DNA of 64,000 bases from Gammaproteobacteria bacterium (GCA_029880545.1 JAOUOD010000002.1:326767-390766), one strand, 5' to 3'. Shown: positions 1 through 9,728, counted from the stretch's first letter. Notes: generated by a model not told the origin, from the letters alone. A program made the numbers and translations.

Positions 1-36
1 CTGCGACCCTTTCATCAACCGGACTGCGCCAGGCAA

Positions 37-501
37 TTATTTGACATCAACGGATATCTTTTTCGGCTTGGCCGCTTCAGCCTTTGGCAGCACAATCTCC
101 AGAACCCCGTCTTCATAAACGGCCTTGACCTTGCTGCCATCAATATCACGGCCCAGGCGAAGACTGCGCACGTAGCGACCGTAACGACGCTCCTGCCGCA
201 ACAGGCGTCCGGCTTTCTCTTCTTCGGTCTGCTGCCGGGTCTCGGCAGTAATGGTTAAAACACCGCTTTCAAGATTGATATCGATATCTTCTTTCCGGAT
301 ACCCGGCATATCAGCCTGAACCAGGAAATCGTGTTCACGCTCACGGATATCCATGGCCGGAACCAGGTCTTCACTGGTTGCTTCTTCCAGCCAGCGATCC
401 GGGCGGAAGAAACTCTCAAATACATTATTAAAGTCATTACCCCACACACTGGTCTGGGGTGCGCTGCGACGACGAATAGCGCGAGGTGTAATGGTACTCA
501 T
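37..501 (-). CDS. Hsp20/alpha-crystallin small heat-shock protein
   Basis: This is an ATP-independent holdase that binds unfolding proteins in the cytoplasm. The product is 154 residues. An alpha-crystallin domain fills the middle and second half, with the conserved LESGVLTI and YEDGVLEI strands, and an I-S-V motif near the C-terminus corresponds to the IXI oligomerisation signal. I chose the ATG at 501 because GGAGA lies just upstream; an in-frame ATG 15 codons earlier lacks this. A sigma32-like promoter lies about 70 bases upstream. A second, more divergent Hsp20 is encoded at 50474-50956. Family assignment is secure; the clients are unknown. Confidence 0.93.
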   Translation of the reverse strand: MSTITPRAIRRRSAPQTSVWGNDFNNVFESFFRPDRWLEEATSEDLVPAMDIREREHDFLVQADMPGIRKEDIDINLESGVLTITAETRQQTEEEKAGRLLRQERRYGRYVRSLRLGRDIDGSKVKAVYEDGVLEIVLPKAEAAKPKKISVDVK

Positions 502-578
502 GTTCGTATCTCCTGCGGGCCAATGCCCGACCTGAAAGTTGGACAAATCAATAACCGGATCAATCCATGTTGTTTTTC

Positions 579-606
579 AAATGGGGTCGAACACTGCGGA
601 TTCAAC
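579..606 (-). promoter_or_regulatory. Sigma32-like heat-shock promoter of the Hsp20 gene
   Basis: Read on the minus strand, GTTGAAT (606-600) is followed after 13 bases by CCCCATTT (586-579). The sigma32 consensus is CTTGAAA, a 13-17 base spacer, then CCCCATNT. The -10 element matches fully and the -35 matches 5 of 7. The predicted leader is about 70 bases. Location ahead of an hsp20 gene supports the reading; it is untested. Confidence 0.6.
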
Positions 607-769
607 CCCCGAGCCCGCCCGGCAACCGGGCCTGTAAACAGCGTGGCTTTGCAGGTAAAACAATGGGGCTGGTTCCGGCGCTTTCAAGTCCCGGGCTTCA
701 GTTGTCAGCTGTTTCCGTGCATAGTGTTGCGATCGCGAACACGCTTACAGGGAAACCCGGGAACGGTTT

Positions 770-1885
770 ATGGCATCTCGACATCTGATGAAAGACGGTC
801 TCGACAACCGGGCCGTGAAACAACTGGCAAAAAGCCTGGCCAACACCTGGCCAGCATTCCCGACCAGGCAATTCGAGCACGATGCGATCAACGGCCTGAA
901 ATCGCTCGAACTGAAACAGCGGGTCAGGCACCTGGTTGCCGTAATGCACAGGCATCTGCCACAAGACTTTCGCAAGGCCGTGCCGATACTTGTATCGCTT
1001 AAAGACCACTGGAATGATGGCCGCCAGGACGATGTCTGGCGCAGCTTTGCTGCGTGGCCAATACTTGACTACATTGGAACGCATGGGCTCGATCGGCCGT
1101 CACTGGCGCTGGATGCACTGCAGCAACTGACTTCACTGTTCACCGCCGAATTTGCGATTCGACCTTTTATTGCCCATCACCGCGATCTGACCCTGACAAC
1201 GCTGGAACACTGGTGCCAGCACGACGATCATCATGTGCGTCGACTGGTATCAGAAGGTACACGACCGAGGCTGCCCTGGGGTACGCAACTGGCCGACTTT
1301 GTCCGCAATCCCCGACCCGTACTGCCGTTACTGGAACAGCTTAAGGATGACCCCAGCGATTATGTGCGACGATCGGTCGCCAATAACCTGAATGATATTT
1401 CAAAGGATCATCCGGATATCATGATCCGGATGGGCAAGAAGTGGTTGCGTAACGCGGGCAAGGAAAGGCAATGGATTGTACGCCACGCTGCACGCAGCCT
1501 GATCAAGGCTGGACATCCACACGCATTTGCATTGCTGGGTTATTCCGTGGAAACCCGCGCCAACAAATGTCAACTCGTACTGGAACGGAAAAAAATATAC
1601 ATGGGGGAAACCCTTGAATTTTCGGTGGCACTGAAGGCACCGGGAACAAGACCGCTAGACGCTGTAATCGATTATCGAATTGATTTTGTCAAAGCTAATG
1701 GCTCGTCAAGACCGAAAGTATTCAAACTGCGCAATGTTCATCTGTCCAAAGGTGAGACCGTGAATCTGAAAAAACTTCATTCATTCAAATTTATCACGAC
1801 GCGCAGGTACTATCCCGGCCGACACGGCATTGCAGTAACGCTGAATGGCCGGGAAATCTGCAGCGACTGGTTTGAACTTCTGTAA
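770..1885 (+). CDS. AlkC-type DNA alkylation repair glycosylase with Ig-like tail
   Basis: This likely excises N3- and N7-alkylated purines from DNA as a HEAT-like-repeat glycosylase that does not flip bases. The 371-residue product has an all-helical part to about residue 260, including the TRPRLPWG and YVRRSVANNLNDISKDHP segments typical of the AlkC/AlkD superfamily. A beta-rich tail of about 100 residues (from KCQLVLERKK to the end) looks like the Ig-like domain found in the larger AlkC proteins. A second in-frame ATG at 788 could be the start; neither has a strong ribosome site. It stands alone between the hsp20 gene and a convergent antiporter gene. No nearby Ada-type regulator is visible. 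Confidence 0.85.
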   Translation: MASRHLMKDGLDNRAVKQLAKSLANTWPAFPTRQFEHDAINGLKSLELKQRVRHLVAVMHRHLPQDFRKAVPILVSLKDHWNDGRQDDVWRSFAAWPILDYIGTHGLDRPSLALDALQQLTSLFTAEFAIRPFIAHHRDLTLTTLEHWCQHDDHHVRRLVSEGTRPRLPWGTQLADFVRNPRPVLPLLEQLKDDPSDYVRRSVANNLNDISKDHPDIMIRMGKKWLRNAGKERQWIVRHAARSLIKAGHPHAFALLGYSVETRANKCQLVLERKKIYMGETLEFSVALKAPGTRPLDAVIDYRIDFVKANGSSRPKVFKLRNVHLSKGETVNLKKLHSFKFITTRRYYPGRHGIAVTLNGREICSDWFELL

Positions 1886-1911
1886 TCAGTTTGAAGCCCC
1901 GGACGGTATTG

Positions 1912-3630
1912 CTATTTAGGCCTGGATTGATCTTCGTCCGAGCTCACCAGCTGGTAATTATCAGAACGCACACCGCGCATAAGAAGATCGACGTTGTCCT
2001 GCGGAATATTGAGCAGCTCCATGGCCAGGCCTCCAAGCCTGAGGCTGGCCTCCATTGCTTCAGGATAGGCGTGAGTGGCGCCGGCCTCCATCAACTGGCC
2101 ACAAGCCTGGAGATCTCGTGCACGCGCGATAATGGGGACCGACGTGTAGACAGCACGAATATGAGATACCGCGTGAACAGCAATATCCGGATCATCAATA
2201 GTCAGCACAACCAGCTCAACCCGATCGATCCGCGCGCTGCTCAGTACATGCGGATCGCCGATATCGCCATAGAAGACAGGCAGACCGTCCTGCGCCCCCT
2301 GGGTTACGCGCGCAGCATCGGAATCCACTGCAACAAAAGGTACACCACTGGTTTTCAGCAGCATGGCCACCGAATGACCAACACGCCCATAACCGCCGAT
2401 AAGCACCCTGGGGGCAGTCAAATCTTCCGGCAAACCCGGCTGATGCCCGGTTGACTCTCCTTCACCCATCTTGTCGGCGATGTGTTTGCCCAGGTTGTCC
2501 AGCAGTGGTGTAAACAACATGGTGATGGAAATCACGCCGATGGCATAAACAAAAACAGAATCATCAATAATGTTCAGCGCACGGGCCGATGCAAATATAA
2601 CAAAACCAAACTCTCCGCCCTGGGGCAACAACATGGCGATTCGTATAGCGATGGTTCTTGCGTATCCAAACAACAATGCCAGCGCAAACAGGACCGCGAT
2701 CTTGATTGCCAGTATGGCGACAGTATGCTGAATAAATGTGGATGGCGACCGCGCCAGTGACTGAACGTCTATAGACATGCCAACGGCAACAAAAAACAGG
2801 GCCAGCAACAACCCCTTGAACGGTTCGATGGAGGCCTGTATCTGTAACCGGTACCGGCTGTCTGACAGCAACATGCCCATAACAAATGCGCCCAGTGCCA
2901 TTGACGCACCGGCCAGATGCGATAACCATGCTGCGAGCAATACCGACAGCATTACTGTCAGCAGAAAACCTTCCTTGTTACTTGCCCTGGCCAGGAAATT
3001 CAACGCCCCGGGAATCACATAGCGGCCAAGGCCAACGAGCAGAGCCAGCATGCCCACGATCAGTCCCGCCTGCCTCCAGATTGACACATCGACAGCAGCC
3101 ATATCGGACTGCGACAGAATGGGCACGATGGCCAACAATGGCACAATGGCCATATCCTGCATAAGCAGGATTGAAAAGGCCGTCCGGCCACAACTTGACG
3201 CAATTTCGCCGCGCTCCTGCAGCATCTGCAATACAAATGCCGTCGATGACAGGGCAAAGGTAAAACCAACAAGCAGCGCCACCTGCCAGCCGGAAAGGTA
3301 CATGGAAAAATACCAGCCAATGATCAGGCCCGAGACAATAATTTGCAGTGAGCCCAGACCAAGCACTTCGCGGCGCATTGCCCAAAGCCTGCTTGGACGC
3401 ATCTCCAGGCCAATAACAAACAGCAACAGCACCACACCCAGTTCGGTAAAGTGGCGCACATCTTCAACATGAGTTGTTGCCTGGAATCCGGGCGAATGCG
3501 GACCGACAGCGATGCCGGCAACCAGCAACCCCAGAACCGATCCCAGACCCAGCTTCCTGAACAGCGTTACGGCAATTGATGTTGCCAGCAACACGATCAG
3601 GGCCGATACGATAAACGAGTCAAGATGCAT
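1912..3630 (-). CDS. KefB/KefC-like monovalent cation:proton antiporter (CPA2)
   Basis: The 572-residue membrane protein exchanges K+ or Na+ for protons. The first 380 residues form about a dozen hydrophobic segments of the Na/H exchanger type. After a short linker comes a TrkA-N (RCK) nucleotide-binding domain, starting at VLIGGYGRVGHS with its GxGxxG loop and an acidic residue in VAVDSD. Kef systems are K+ efflux channels gated by glutathione adducts through this domain. No KefF/KefG-type ancillary gene is adjacent, so the glutathione link is uncertain. The gene ends 27 bases from the convergent alkC-like gene. A GC-rich hairpin without a T-tract lies between its start and the next gene. 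Confidence 0.85.
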   Translation of the reverse strand: MHLDSFIVSALIVLLATSIAVTLFRKLGLGSVLGLLVAGIAVGPHSPGFQATTHVEDVRHFTELGVVLLLFVIGLEMRPSRLWAMRREVLGLGSLQIIVSGLIIGWYFSMYLSGWQVALLVGFTFALSSTAFVLQMLQERGEIASSCGRTAFSILLMQDMAIVPLLAIVPILSQSDMAAVDVSIWRQAGLIVGMLALLVGLGRYVIPGALNFLARASNKEGFLLTVMLSVLLAAWLSHLAGASMALGAFVMGMLLSDSRYRLQIQASIEPFKGLLLALFFVAVGMSIDVQSLARSPSTFIQHTVAILAIKIAVLFALALLFGYARTIAIRIAMLLPQGGEFGFVIFASARALNIIDDSVFVYAIGVISITMLFTPLLDNLGKHIADKMGEGESTGHQPGLPEDLTAPRVLIGGYGRVGHSVAMLLKTSGVPFVAVDSDAARVTQGAQDGLPVFYGDIGDPHVLSSARIDRVELVVLTIDDPDIAVHAVSHIRAVYTSVPIIARARDLQACGQLMEAGATHAYPEAMEASLRLGGLAMELLNIPQDNVDLLMRGVRSDNYQLVSSDEDQSRPK

Positions 3631-3706
3631 AGCTCTCCACCATCAAGGATAACCGGGCCGGGCCCGGCTAGTTTGCCCGGTCTAAATCACGATCTCGCAC
3701 AAACAA

Positions 3707-4300
3707 TCAGGCAGAAACCTGCTTGAAACCGTCGACAATAAACTGGATAGACAGGGCTGCCAGCACAATACCAAGAAAACGACGCAATATATCGTCGCCG
3801 GTACGGCCGACAACGTTCTTGATATAACGCGAAAGCAGGAAACAGACGTAGGTTATTGCAAACACGGTAACAATGGCAGCAATAACCGGCAAGTGTTCCT
3901 GTTCACCATTGGCGCCGGAAAACAGCAGGATCGACAGCGTCAGGCTTCCCGGCCCGGCCACCAACGGAATAGACATGGGGAAAACCGATATATCCATGAT
4001 TTCGGTGGATTGTGCGTATTGAGCCTGCTTGGAAACCAGCTCGAACGCAGTATAAAAGAGCAGGATGCCCCCGGAAATCCTGAATGCACCCATACTGATT
4101 CCCAGGCTGGACAGCATGGCCTCACCATAGAAGCCAAAAAGCATGATCAGCCCACAGGAAATCAACACCGTTTTGATGGCCATGATGCGACGATGGCGCT
4201 TTTCCTTTTCCGGCACCAGCGAATGAAATATCAACGCGGCACCAACCGGGTCGATAATTACGATCAGCGCCACCAGTGAATTTATATAAACGAGCCACAT
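3707..4300 (-). CDS. MarC family inner-membrane protein
   Basis: A 197-residue protein with about six hydrophobic segments and the MarC/UPF0056 signatures IDPVGAALIFHSLV near residue 16 and PLVAGPGSLT in the middle. Family members are inner-membrane proteins of unclear role; the early link to multiple antibiotic resistance was not upheld. It lies upstream of the antiporter gene on the same strand with a 76-base gap, so co-transcription is possible. No signal peptide is present beyond the first membrane helix. Confidence 0.85.
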   Translation of the reverse strand: MWLVYINSLVALIVIIDPVGAALIFHSLVPEKEKRHRRIMAIKTVLISCGLIMLFGFYGEAMLSSLGISMGAFRISGGILLFYTAFELVSKQAQYAQSTEIMDISVFPMSIPLVAGPGSLTLSILLFSGANGEQEHLPVIAAIVTVFAITYVCFLLSRYIKNVVGRTGDDILRRFLGIVLAALSIQFIVDGFKQVSA

Positions 4301-4362
4301 GCGAGCAGCCTAGACCGACGCAGTTAAAACTTCAAGTCCCGACCGAAATGCAAAAGTAAAAA

Positions 4363-4710
4363 TCATGAAACCGGTTGAGCAAAGGGCGCAGTGTCAAAAA
4401 TCAGCAGCACCTTGTCGATCTTGTCATGACTAATGCCAAAATACCCACTCATGACGACTGAGACTCCGGGCCTGGAAAAACGAAACAGGATACAAGCGGA
4501 GTCATTGTTTTCAAATTCACCGATAGTCTCATAGCTGTAATCACGAAGCGGCCCGGCCTTCAACGCGTCTACATACGCCCGCGCTGAGCCAAACTCGTAA
4601 AATGGACCGCTGAAATGAAACTCGTCAGCAAAAAGCGTCATCAGTTGTTCCAGGTCGCCATCACCGAACAGGATGGTCATGTACCGCCTGGCTAGCTCGA
4701 GTGGACGCAT
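4363..4710 (-). CDS. NTF2-like (SnoaL-fold) protein
   Basis: The product is 115 residues, starting at the ATG at 4710. The frame stays open upstream into hslU, but that extension is hslU sequence read out of frame. Features of the NTF2-like fold are an N-terminal helix (ELARRYMTILFGDGDLEQLMTLFADEFHFSGPF) and a set of beta strands ending in IDKVLLIFDTAPF. Such domains serve as small enzymes or binding modules for hydrophobic ligands; the substrate cannot be told here. It starts 16 bases after hslU ends, so it may ride on the hslVU transcript. A GGAAA ribosome site precedes the start. Confidence 0.7.
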   Translation of the reverse strand: MRPLELARRYMTILFGDGDLEQLMTLFADEFHFSGPFYEFGSARAYVDALKAGPLRDYSYETIGEFENNDSACILFRFSRPGVSVVMSGYFGISHDKIDKVLLIFDTAPFAQPVS

Positions 4711-4726
4711 AAGGTTTCCGTTGACG

Positions 4727-6070
4727 CTACAGGATGTAGCGTTGCAAATCTTCGTCACCGACCAGTTCGGCGAGGTGATCGTTAACATACGCCGCGTCAA
4801 CCATGACTGAATCACCGTCTCGGTCAGCGGCTTCATATGACAGGGTTTCGAGCAGGCGCTCCATTACCGTATGCAGCCGGCGTGCGCCGATGTTTTCGGT
4901 TTTCTCGTTTACCTCCCAGGCAAACTCGGCGATACGACGAACACCGTCTTCGCTGAACGCGAGATTAACGCCCTCGGTCTTCATCAGCACCGAGTACTGC
5001 TCCGTCAGCGACGCATCGGGCTCGGTCAGTATACGGACAAAATCCTCAACCGTAAGGGAGCTCAACTCCACGCGTATAGGCAGTCGTCCCTGCAGTTCCG
5101 GAATCAGGTCGGACGGCTTGGCCAGATGAAACGCGCCTGAACCGATAAACAGGATATGGTCTGTCTTGATCATGCCGTACTTGGTGGTTACCGTGCTGCC
5201 CTCCACCAGCGGCAACAGGTCACGCTGCACGCCTTCGCGCGAAACATCAGCGCCATGCGCATCACTGCGACCGACAATCTTGTCAATCTCGTCAAGAAAA
5301 ACAATGCCATGCTGCTCCACGCGCTCAATAGCATTGGCCTTGATGTCATCCTCGTTAACCAGGCGCGCCGCTTCTTCTTCGGTCAGCAGCTTCATGGCTT
5401 CGCGGATTTTCAGCTTGCGCTTTCGCGTCTGGTGGTGCCCCATGTTCTGGAACATGCCCTGCAACTGGCTGGTCATTTCTTCCATGCCCGGCGGCGCAAT
5501 GATCTCGACACCCACATTGCTGGTGCTTAACTCAACTTCTATCTCCTTGTCATCCAGCTCACCTTCCCGCAGCTTTTTGCGAAAACGCTGCCGGGCCGTA
5601 CCATCCTGTGGCTGGCTCGCGCTATTGCCGGTGCCAAAACCGATATCGCGTGCCGGTGGCAACAGGATATCCAGGACACGATCTTCGGCTGCATCTTCGG
5701 CACGGGTTTTGACACGCTCCATTTCCTCAACGCGCAGCATTTTCACGGCCATGTCCGCCAGGTCACGGATAATGGAATCCACTTCCCGGCCCACGTAACC
5801 GACCTCGGTAAACTTGGTGGCTTCAACCTTGATAAACGGCGCCTTGGCCAGCCGTGCCAGTCGACGGGCAATTTCTGTCTTGCCCACACCGGTAGGGCCT
5901 ATCATTAATATGTTCTTGGGCGTGATTTCGTTGCGCATATCGTCATCAGCCACCTGCGCCCGGCGCCAGCGATTGCGCAAGGCAATAGCGACGGCGCGCT
6001 TGGCTTCGGATTGACCAACAATATGCTTGTCCAGCTCCTGGACAATTTCACGGGGTGTCATTTCTGACAT
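4727..6070 (-). CDS. hslU: HslU, ATPase subunit of the HslVU protease
   Basis: This AAA+ unfoldase feeds substrates into the HslV peptidase chamber in the cytoplasm. The 447-residue product has the Walker A motif GPTGVGKT at 58-65, the pore-loop GYVG at 91-94, a charged I-domain from about 110 to 245, Walker B IVFLDE at 256-261 and the C-terminal EDLQRYIL that docks into HslV. Length matches the family. It follows hslV with a 5-base gap, the standard hslVU order. Confidence 0.97.
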   Translation of the reverse strand: MSEMTPREIVQELDKHIVGQSEAKRAVAIALRNRWRRAQVADDDMRNEITPKNILMIGPTGVGKTEIARRLARLAKAPFIKVEATKFTEVGYVGREVDSIIRDLADMAVKMLRVEEMERVKTRAEDAAEDRVLDILLPPARDIGFGTGNSASQPQDGTARQRFRKKLREGELDDKEIEVELSTSNVGVEIIAPPGMEEMTSQLQGMFQNMGHHQTRKRKLKIREAMKLLTEEEAARLVNEDDIKANAIERVEQHGIVFLDEIDKIVGRSDAHGADVSREGVQRDLLPLVEGSTVTTKYGMIKTDHILFIGSGAFHLAKPSDLIPELQGRLPIRVELSSLTVEDFVRILTEPDASLTEQYSVLMKTEGVNLAFSEDGVRRIAEFAWEVNEKTENIGARRLHTVMERLLETLSYEAADRDGDSVMVDAAYVNDHLAELVGDEDLQRYIL

Positions 6071-6075
6071 GATGC

Positions 6076-6615
6076 TTACAGCTCCAGTTCTTCAATGGTG
6101 AGATTCTGATTGGTATAGATGCAGATCTCGGCAGCAATCTTCAAGCCCTTCTCAACAATAGTGCGGGCATCCAGTTCCGTATTTTCCAGGAGCGCTGCTG
6201 CTGCGGCCTTGGCGTAGGAACCACCTGATCCAATAGCGATAACACCACCCTCCGGTTCAATTACATCGCCATTCCCGGAGATAGTCAGCGATGCCGAGTG
6301 ATCAGCGACAATCAACAAGGCTTCCAGCCGACGCAGCATTTTATCCGTACGCCAGTCCTTGGCCAGCTCTACCGCAGCCCGTACGAGGTGACCGGAATGT
6401 TTTTCCAGCTTCGCTTCAAAGCGCTCAAACAAGGTAAAAGCGTCGGCTGTACCACCGGCAAATCCCGCCAGCACCCTGTCCTTGTAGAGTCGACGCACTT
6501 TGCGGGCATTACCTTTCATGACCGTATCACCCAGGGTAACCTGGCCATCACCGCCAATAACGACTTTATTGTCACGCCTGACCGAGAGTATGGTTGTGCC
6601 GCGATATTGCTCCAC
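6076..6615 (-). CDS. hslV: HslV, threonine peptidase subunit of the HslVU protease
   Basis: The 179-residue product is a proteasome-like Ntn hydrolase. The catalytic threonine is expected to be T7 in [14 protein letters not shown], so six residues must be removed; many bacterial HslVs carry such a short extension, whereas E. coli HslV starts directly at Met-Thr. The [12 protein letters not shown] and [11 protein letters not shown] segments are family hallmarks. The start codon is GTG with GGAG ten bases upstream. The leader holds a TATAAT box, a stable hairpin and a sigma32-like CCCCATAT (see separate entries). Confidence 0.97.
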   Translation of the reverse strand: MEQYRGTTILSVRRDNKVVIGGDGQVTLGDTVMKGNARKVRRLYKDRVLAGFAGGTADAFTLFERFEAKLEKHSGHLVRAAVELAKDWRTDKMLRRLEALLIVADHSASLTISGNGDVIEPEGGVIAIGSGGSYAKAAAAALLENTELDARTIVEKGLKIAAEICIYTNQNLTIEELEL

Positions 6616-6635
6616 GATTTTTTGCTCCGGAAAAA

Positions 6636-6663
6636 ATATGGGGTAGCAGGAAAGTCTTCCCGC
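6636..6663 (-). promoter_or_regulatory. Possible sigma32 promoter of hslVU
   Basis: CCCCATAT at 6643-6636 on the minus strand matches the sigma32 -10 consensus in every fixed position. The expected -35 region reads CGGGAAG, a poor match to CTTGAAA. hslVU is a classic heat-shock operon, which is the main reason to list this site. Confidence 0.35.
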
Positions 6664-6685
6664 CCGATTTACGGACGGGAAGACT
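6653..6685 (-). promoter_or_regulatory. Leader stem-loop of hslVU
   Basis: Arms 6653-6666 and 6672-6685 pair in 13 of 14 positions around a 5-base loop. The hairpin begins right at the transcription start expected from the TATAAT at 6693-6688, so it would form the 5' end of the mRNA. A leader stem-loop that affects mRNA stability has been described for E. coli hslVU; equivalence here is inference. Confidence 0.5.
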
Positions 6686-6687
6686 GC

Positions 6688-6716
6688 ATTATAGCCCGGC
6701 AGGCATCCGGGATTCG
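6688..6716 (-). promoter_or_regulatory. Sigma70-like promoter of hslVU
   Basis: On the minus strand there is a perfect TATAAT at 6693-6688 with a weak -35 (TCGAAT at 6716-6711) at 17 bases. The predicted start near 6681 gives a leader of about 65 bases containing the hairpin. Confidence 0.5.
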
Positions 6717-6746
6717 ACCTTGATCGGGCGCAACCAAATGACCAGC

Positions 6747-8015
6747 TCAGCCCTTGAGAATCTCCTTCTCGCCTTCACTGCGACCTATTACCACGGCCCC
6801 GCAGGAATCAGAAAACACATTGACACTGGTTCGGCACATATCAAGAACCCGGTCGACTGCCAGGATAAGGCCGATGCCTTCAGCCGGTAATCCCACCGCG
6901 GCCAGAATCACGACAATAGCGACCAGGCTCGCCGCCGGTATACCGGCCACGCCAATGGATGTCAGCAACGCCACCAACACCACAGTAAACTGGGCGGCAA
7001 ATCCCATTTCAAGGCCATAGGCCTGGGCAATAAACATGGCTGCCACGCACTCATAAAGCGCGGTTCCATCCATGTTAACAGTCGCACCCAGCGGCAGCAC
7101 AAAACTGGTTGTACGGTTGGATACCCCGGCGTTCTTTTCCACGCAGTCCATGGTCATTGGCAGCGTCGCCGAGGACGATGCGGTAGAGAACGCGGTAAGC
7201 AAGGCGGGCATCATGGCGCGAAAGTGTTTCAACGGGCTGACGCCGGCAACAAAATACAGGATCAATGGCAAGGTAATGAATATGTGTACCGCCAGCGCCA
7301 GCAATACCGTCATCATAAAACTGACTAGCGGGCCAAAAGCAGCGAAACCGGTAGTAGCAACAACCTTGGCCACCAATGCAAACACACCAATCGGGGCAAA
7401 CTTCATCACCCAGTCGGTAATACGCATCATCACTTCGAATACGCCCTGCCAGAAGTCGGTCATAATCCGGGTGTAATGATCCTGGATGCGGGTAACAAAA
7501 AACCCAAACAACAGGCAAAAGAAGATCAAGCCCAGCAACTGGCCGTTGGCCGCGGCCGAAACAACATTAGTGGGGACCATGCGCAGGAATATGTCGGCAA
7601 TATCCGACATGCCCCGGCCCTCGGTTCGAGAAAGCGCGGCACTGGTGTCAGCACTCAGACCAATCAGATCCCTGGCGGGCTGACCATTGACGATTCCGGG
7701 GGAAATCATGTCCACCAGCACCAGGCCTGTCAGAATGGCCAACAGGCTGGTCACGGCATAATACAGCAGCGTTTTGCCACCTAGCCGTGCAAACCCGCTG
7801 GAACGGCTGGCACCAGCCATGCCGGTAATAATGGATGCCGCAATCAGCGGGACGATCAGCATTTTCAGCGCATTCAGGAATAGCTGGCCAATAAAGCTGA
7901 ATATACCGATTACATTAATACCAACAATGCTGGTATCGGTACTGACCAGGCTGCCGATGATCAGTGCCAGCAACAGGGCAATGAATATCTGCCAATGCAA
8001 TTTCAACTTTGGCAT
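6747..8015 (-). CDS. Dicarboxylate/amino acid:cation symporter (DAACS)
   Basis: The 422-residue inner-membrane protein imports glutamate, aspartate or C4-dicarboxylates with Na+ or H+. Family marks are the serine-rich re-entrant segment [13 protein letters not shown], the NMDGTALYE motif (shared NMDGT) and the GIPAAS loop. Start chosen at 8015, where GGAGGAG lies six bases upstream; the frame stays open for about 85 further codons without family similarity. In helix 8 the usual arginine/aspartate specificity residues cannot be assigned confidently by eye, so the substrate is left open. Its 3' end lies 30 bases before the hslVU upstream region. Confidence 0.88.
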   Translation of the reverse strand: MPKLKLHWQIFIALLLALIIGSLVSTDTSIVGINVIGIFSFIGQLFLNALKMLIVPLIAASIITGMAGASRSSGFARLGGKTLLYYAVTSLLAILTGLVLVDMISPGIVNGQPARDLIGLSADTSAALSRTEGRGMSDIADIFLRMVPTNVVSAAANGQLLGLIFFCLLFGFFVTRIQDHYTRIMTDFWQGVFEVMMRITDWVMKFAPIGVFALVAKVVATTGFAAFGPLVSFMMTVLLALAVHIFITLPLILYFVAGVSPLKHFRAMMPALLTAFSTASSSATLPMTMDCVEKNAGVSNRTTSFVLPLGATVNMDGTALYECVAAMFIAQAYGLEMGFAAQFTVVLVALLTSIGVAGIPAASLVAIVVILAAVGLPAEGIGLILAVDRVLDMCRTSVNVFSDSCGAVVIGRSEGEKEILKG

Positions 8016-8062
8016 GACGCTCCTCCGGTGATTATTGCGACCATTGTAGCCGCTTGGAGGGA

Positions 8063-8653
8063 TTATGAAAAACGACGCCGAATCCGGAAACCCAGCAGAA
8101 TGGCCAGCAACAGCAGGTAGATAACAGCCTGGAGATACCCTGACTTGATCAGCCAGAAATAGTGCAACAACCCGAGAACGGCAATGACGTAGACCAATTG
8201 ATGCAGCTGTGACCAGCGTTTGCCCAGTCTGCGCATCATCGCCCTGGTCGATGTCAGCGCCAGCGGCCACAACATCAGGAATGCGGTGAACCCAACGGTG
8301 ATATACGGCCGCTCAACAACATCCTGCCAGACGGTTTCAACGCTGAACAGCTGGTCGGCGACGTAGATTGAAAAATGCAGGCAGGCATAAAAAAATGTGT
8401 ACAGGCCAAACATGCGCCGCAATTGCAGCCACTGGTGGCTGCCGGTCAAATGACGCAACGGCGTCATGGCGAGGGTAATGAGAAGGAACCGGAGCGCCCA
8501 GTCCCCGGTAGCGCGTGTTAATGTTTCGACCGGGTTGGCGCCGAGAGCATCGTTAGCAATATCAACAAGCAAAAAAACAGCTGGCAACAAGGCCAGCCCA
8601 AACAACAGGTTCTTACGCGTAAAGAAAAACCAGGTACTGCTGCGAAACAACAT
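8063..8653 (-). CDS. msrQ: MsrQ, heme-binding membrane subunit of methionine sulfoxide reductase
   Basis: The 196-residue protein passes electrons from the respiratory chain to periplasmic MsrP. It has about six membrane segments of the ferric-reductase-like fold. Heme-ligand histidines are probable in the HLTGSH, YACLHFSIY and WSQLHQLVYV segments. It directly follows msrP with an 11-base gap, the usual msrPQ operon. Confidence 0.93.
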   Translation of the reverse strand: MLFRSSTWFFFTRKNLLFGLALLPAVFLLVDIANDALGANPVETLTRATGDWALRFLLITLAMTPLRHLTGSHQWLQLRRMFGLYTFFYACLHFSIYVADQLFSVETVWQDVVERPYITVGFTAFLMLWPLALTSTRAMMRRLGKRWSQLHQLVYVIAVLGLLHYFWLIKSGYLQAVIYLLLLAILLGFRIRRRFS

Positions 8654-8664
8654 GCCGGGCCAGC

Positions 8665-9630
8665 CTAGAAATGCTTGTTCAAGTCCATACCCCGGTACAG
8701 GTCTGCCACCTGTTCGGCGTAGCCGTTGAACATCAGCGTTTCGCGCTTGGGAGAAAACAAGCCACCTTCACCCAGCCGTCGTTCGCGCTTCTGACTCCAA
8801 CGGCGGTGATCCACATTGGGGTTAACGTTGGCATAAAATCCGTACTCGCTGGGCGTGGTCACGGCCCAGGTCGTACGCGGCGGGGTTTCGGTAAAGGAGA
8901 TACGGACTATGGACTTGATGCTCTTGAAGCCGTATTTCCACGGAACCACCAGCCTCACGGGCGCGCCGTTCTGTTTTGGCAATTCCTTTCCATACAGTCC
9001 CACCGCCAGGATAGTCAGCGGGTGCATGGCCTCATCCATGCGCAAACCCTCTACGTAGGGCCAATCCAGGCCGCCACCGAAAAATTCTCGCTGACCGGGC
9101 ATCTGCTTCGGGTCATGCAAGGTTTCAAAACGCACGTACCTGGCTCGGGATGTTGGCTGCAATTTGCTGATAATGGCTGACAACGGCACCCCCACCCAGG
9201 GCACAACCATGGACCAGGCCTCGACACAGCGTAAACGATAAATACGATCTTCCAGTTTGTTCCACGGGATCAGGTCGTCGATGTCGTAGATGGCTGTACG
9301 CTTGACCTCGCCATCCACCTTGATCGTCCACGGCCTGGTTTTGAAATGCTGTGAGTGCTCAACAGCATCACCCTTGCCAGTACCAAACTCGTAAAAATTG
9401 GTGTAAGTGGTTACCAGCTTCTCGGGCGTGAGCGTCTCGGTGGTCGAAAACGCACTCTTTGCCGGTTTTGGCCATGGCCTTCCATCAGCCATCAACAAGG
9501 TCGGCACCGAGGCAGCAACGGGTATTAACGATGCGGCAGCGGCCCTGGCCATAAACTGTCGACGCTGAAGGTAAACGGTTTCATCCGTGACATCGCAGTC
9601 GCGTAAATCCGGGAATTTTTTGATCATCAT
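8665..9630 (-). CDS. msrP: MsrP, periplasmic molybdenum methionine-sulfoxide reductase
   Basis: This catalytic subunit reduces oxidised methionines in periplasmic proteins using a mononuclear molybdopterin. The 321-residue product begins with a Tat signal: the twin arginine is in [10 protein letters not shown] at 21-30, followed by an alanine-rich stretch. Cys135 in LRCVEAWS is the expected molybdenum ligand. GGAG lies eight bases before the ATG at 9630. In E. coli, msrPQ responds to hypochlorous acid through HprSR; no such pair is adjacent here. Confidence 0.95.
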   Translation of the reverse strand: MMIKKFPDLRDCDVTDETVYLQRRQFMARAAAASLIPVAASVPTLLMADGRPWPKPAKSAFSTTETLTPEKLVTTYTNFYEFGTGKGDAVEHSQHFKTRPWTIKVDGEVKRTAIYDIDDLIPWNKLEDRIYRLRCVEAWSMVVPWVGVPLSAIISKLQPTSRARYVRFETLHDPKQMPGQREFFGGGLDWPYVEGLRMDEAMHPLTILAVGLYGKELPKQNGAPVRLVVPWKYGFKSIKSIVRISFTETPPRTTWAVTTPSEYGFYANVNPNVDHRRWSQKRERRLGEGGLFSPKRETLMFNGYAEQVADLYRGMDLNKHF

Positions 9631-9693
9631 GAGCTGCTCCGGCCTGAGGTTAATCTAGCAGACCGCCTTCGGAACCAGAAGTTCCTCCGGAAA

Positions 9694-9728
9694 ATAAAAA
9701 ACCCGCCCTGCTTGCACAGGACGGGTTC
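9694..9728 (-). terminator. Rho-independent terminator after the small secreted-protein gene
   Basis: A hairpin pairs 9701-9710 with 9717-9726 (one mismatch) and is followed on the minus strand by six T and then ATT. It ends transcription of the gene at 9766-9975 before msrP. Confidence 0.8.

Noticed and set aside
3652-3681. GC-rich inverted repeat ACCGGGC/GCCCGGT between the marC and antiporter genes
   Set aside because: It has a long loop and no T-tract; a terminator call would be a guess.
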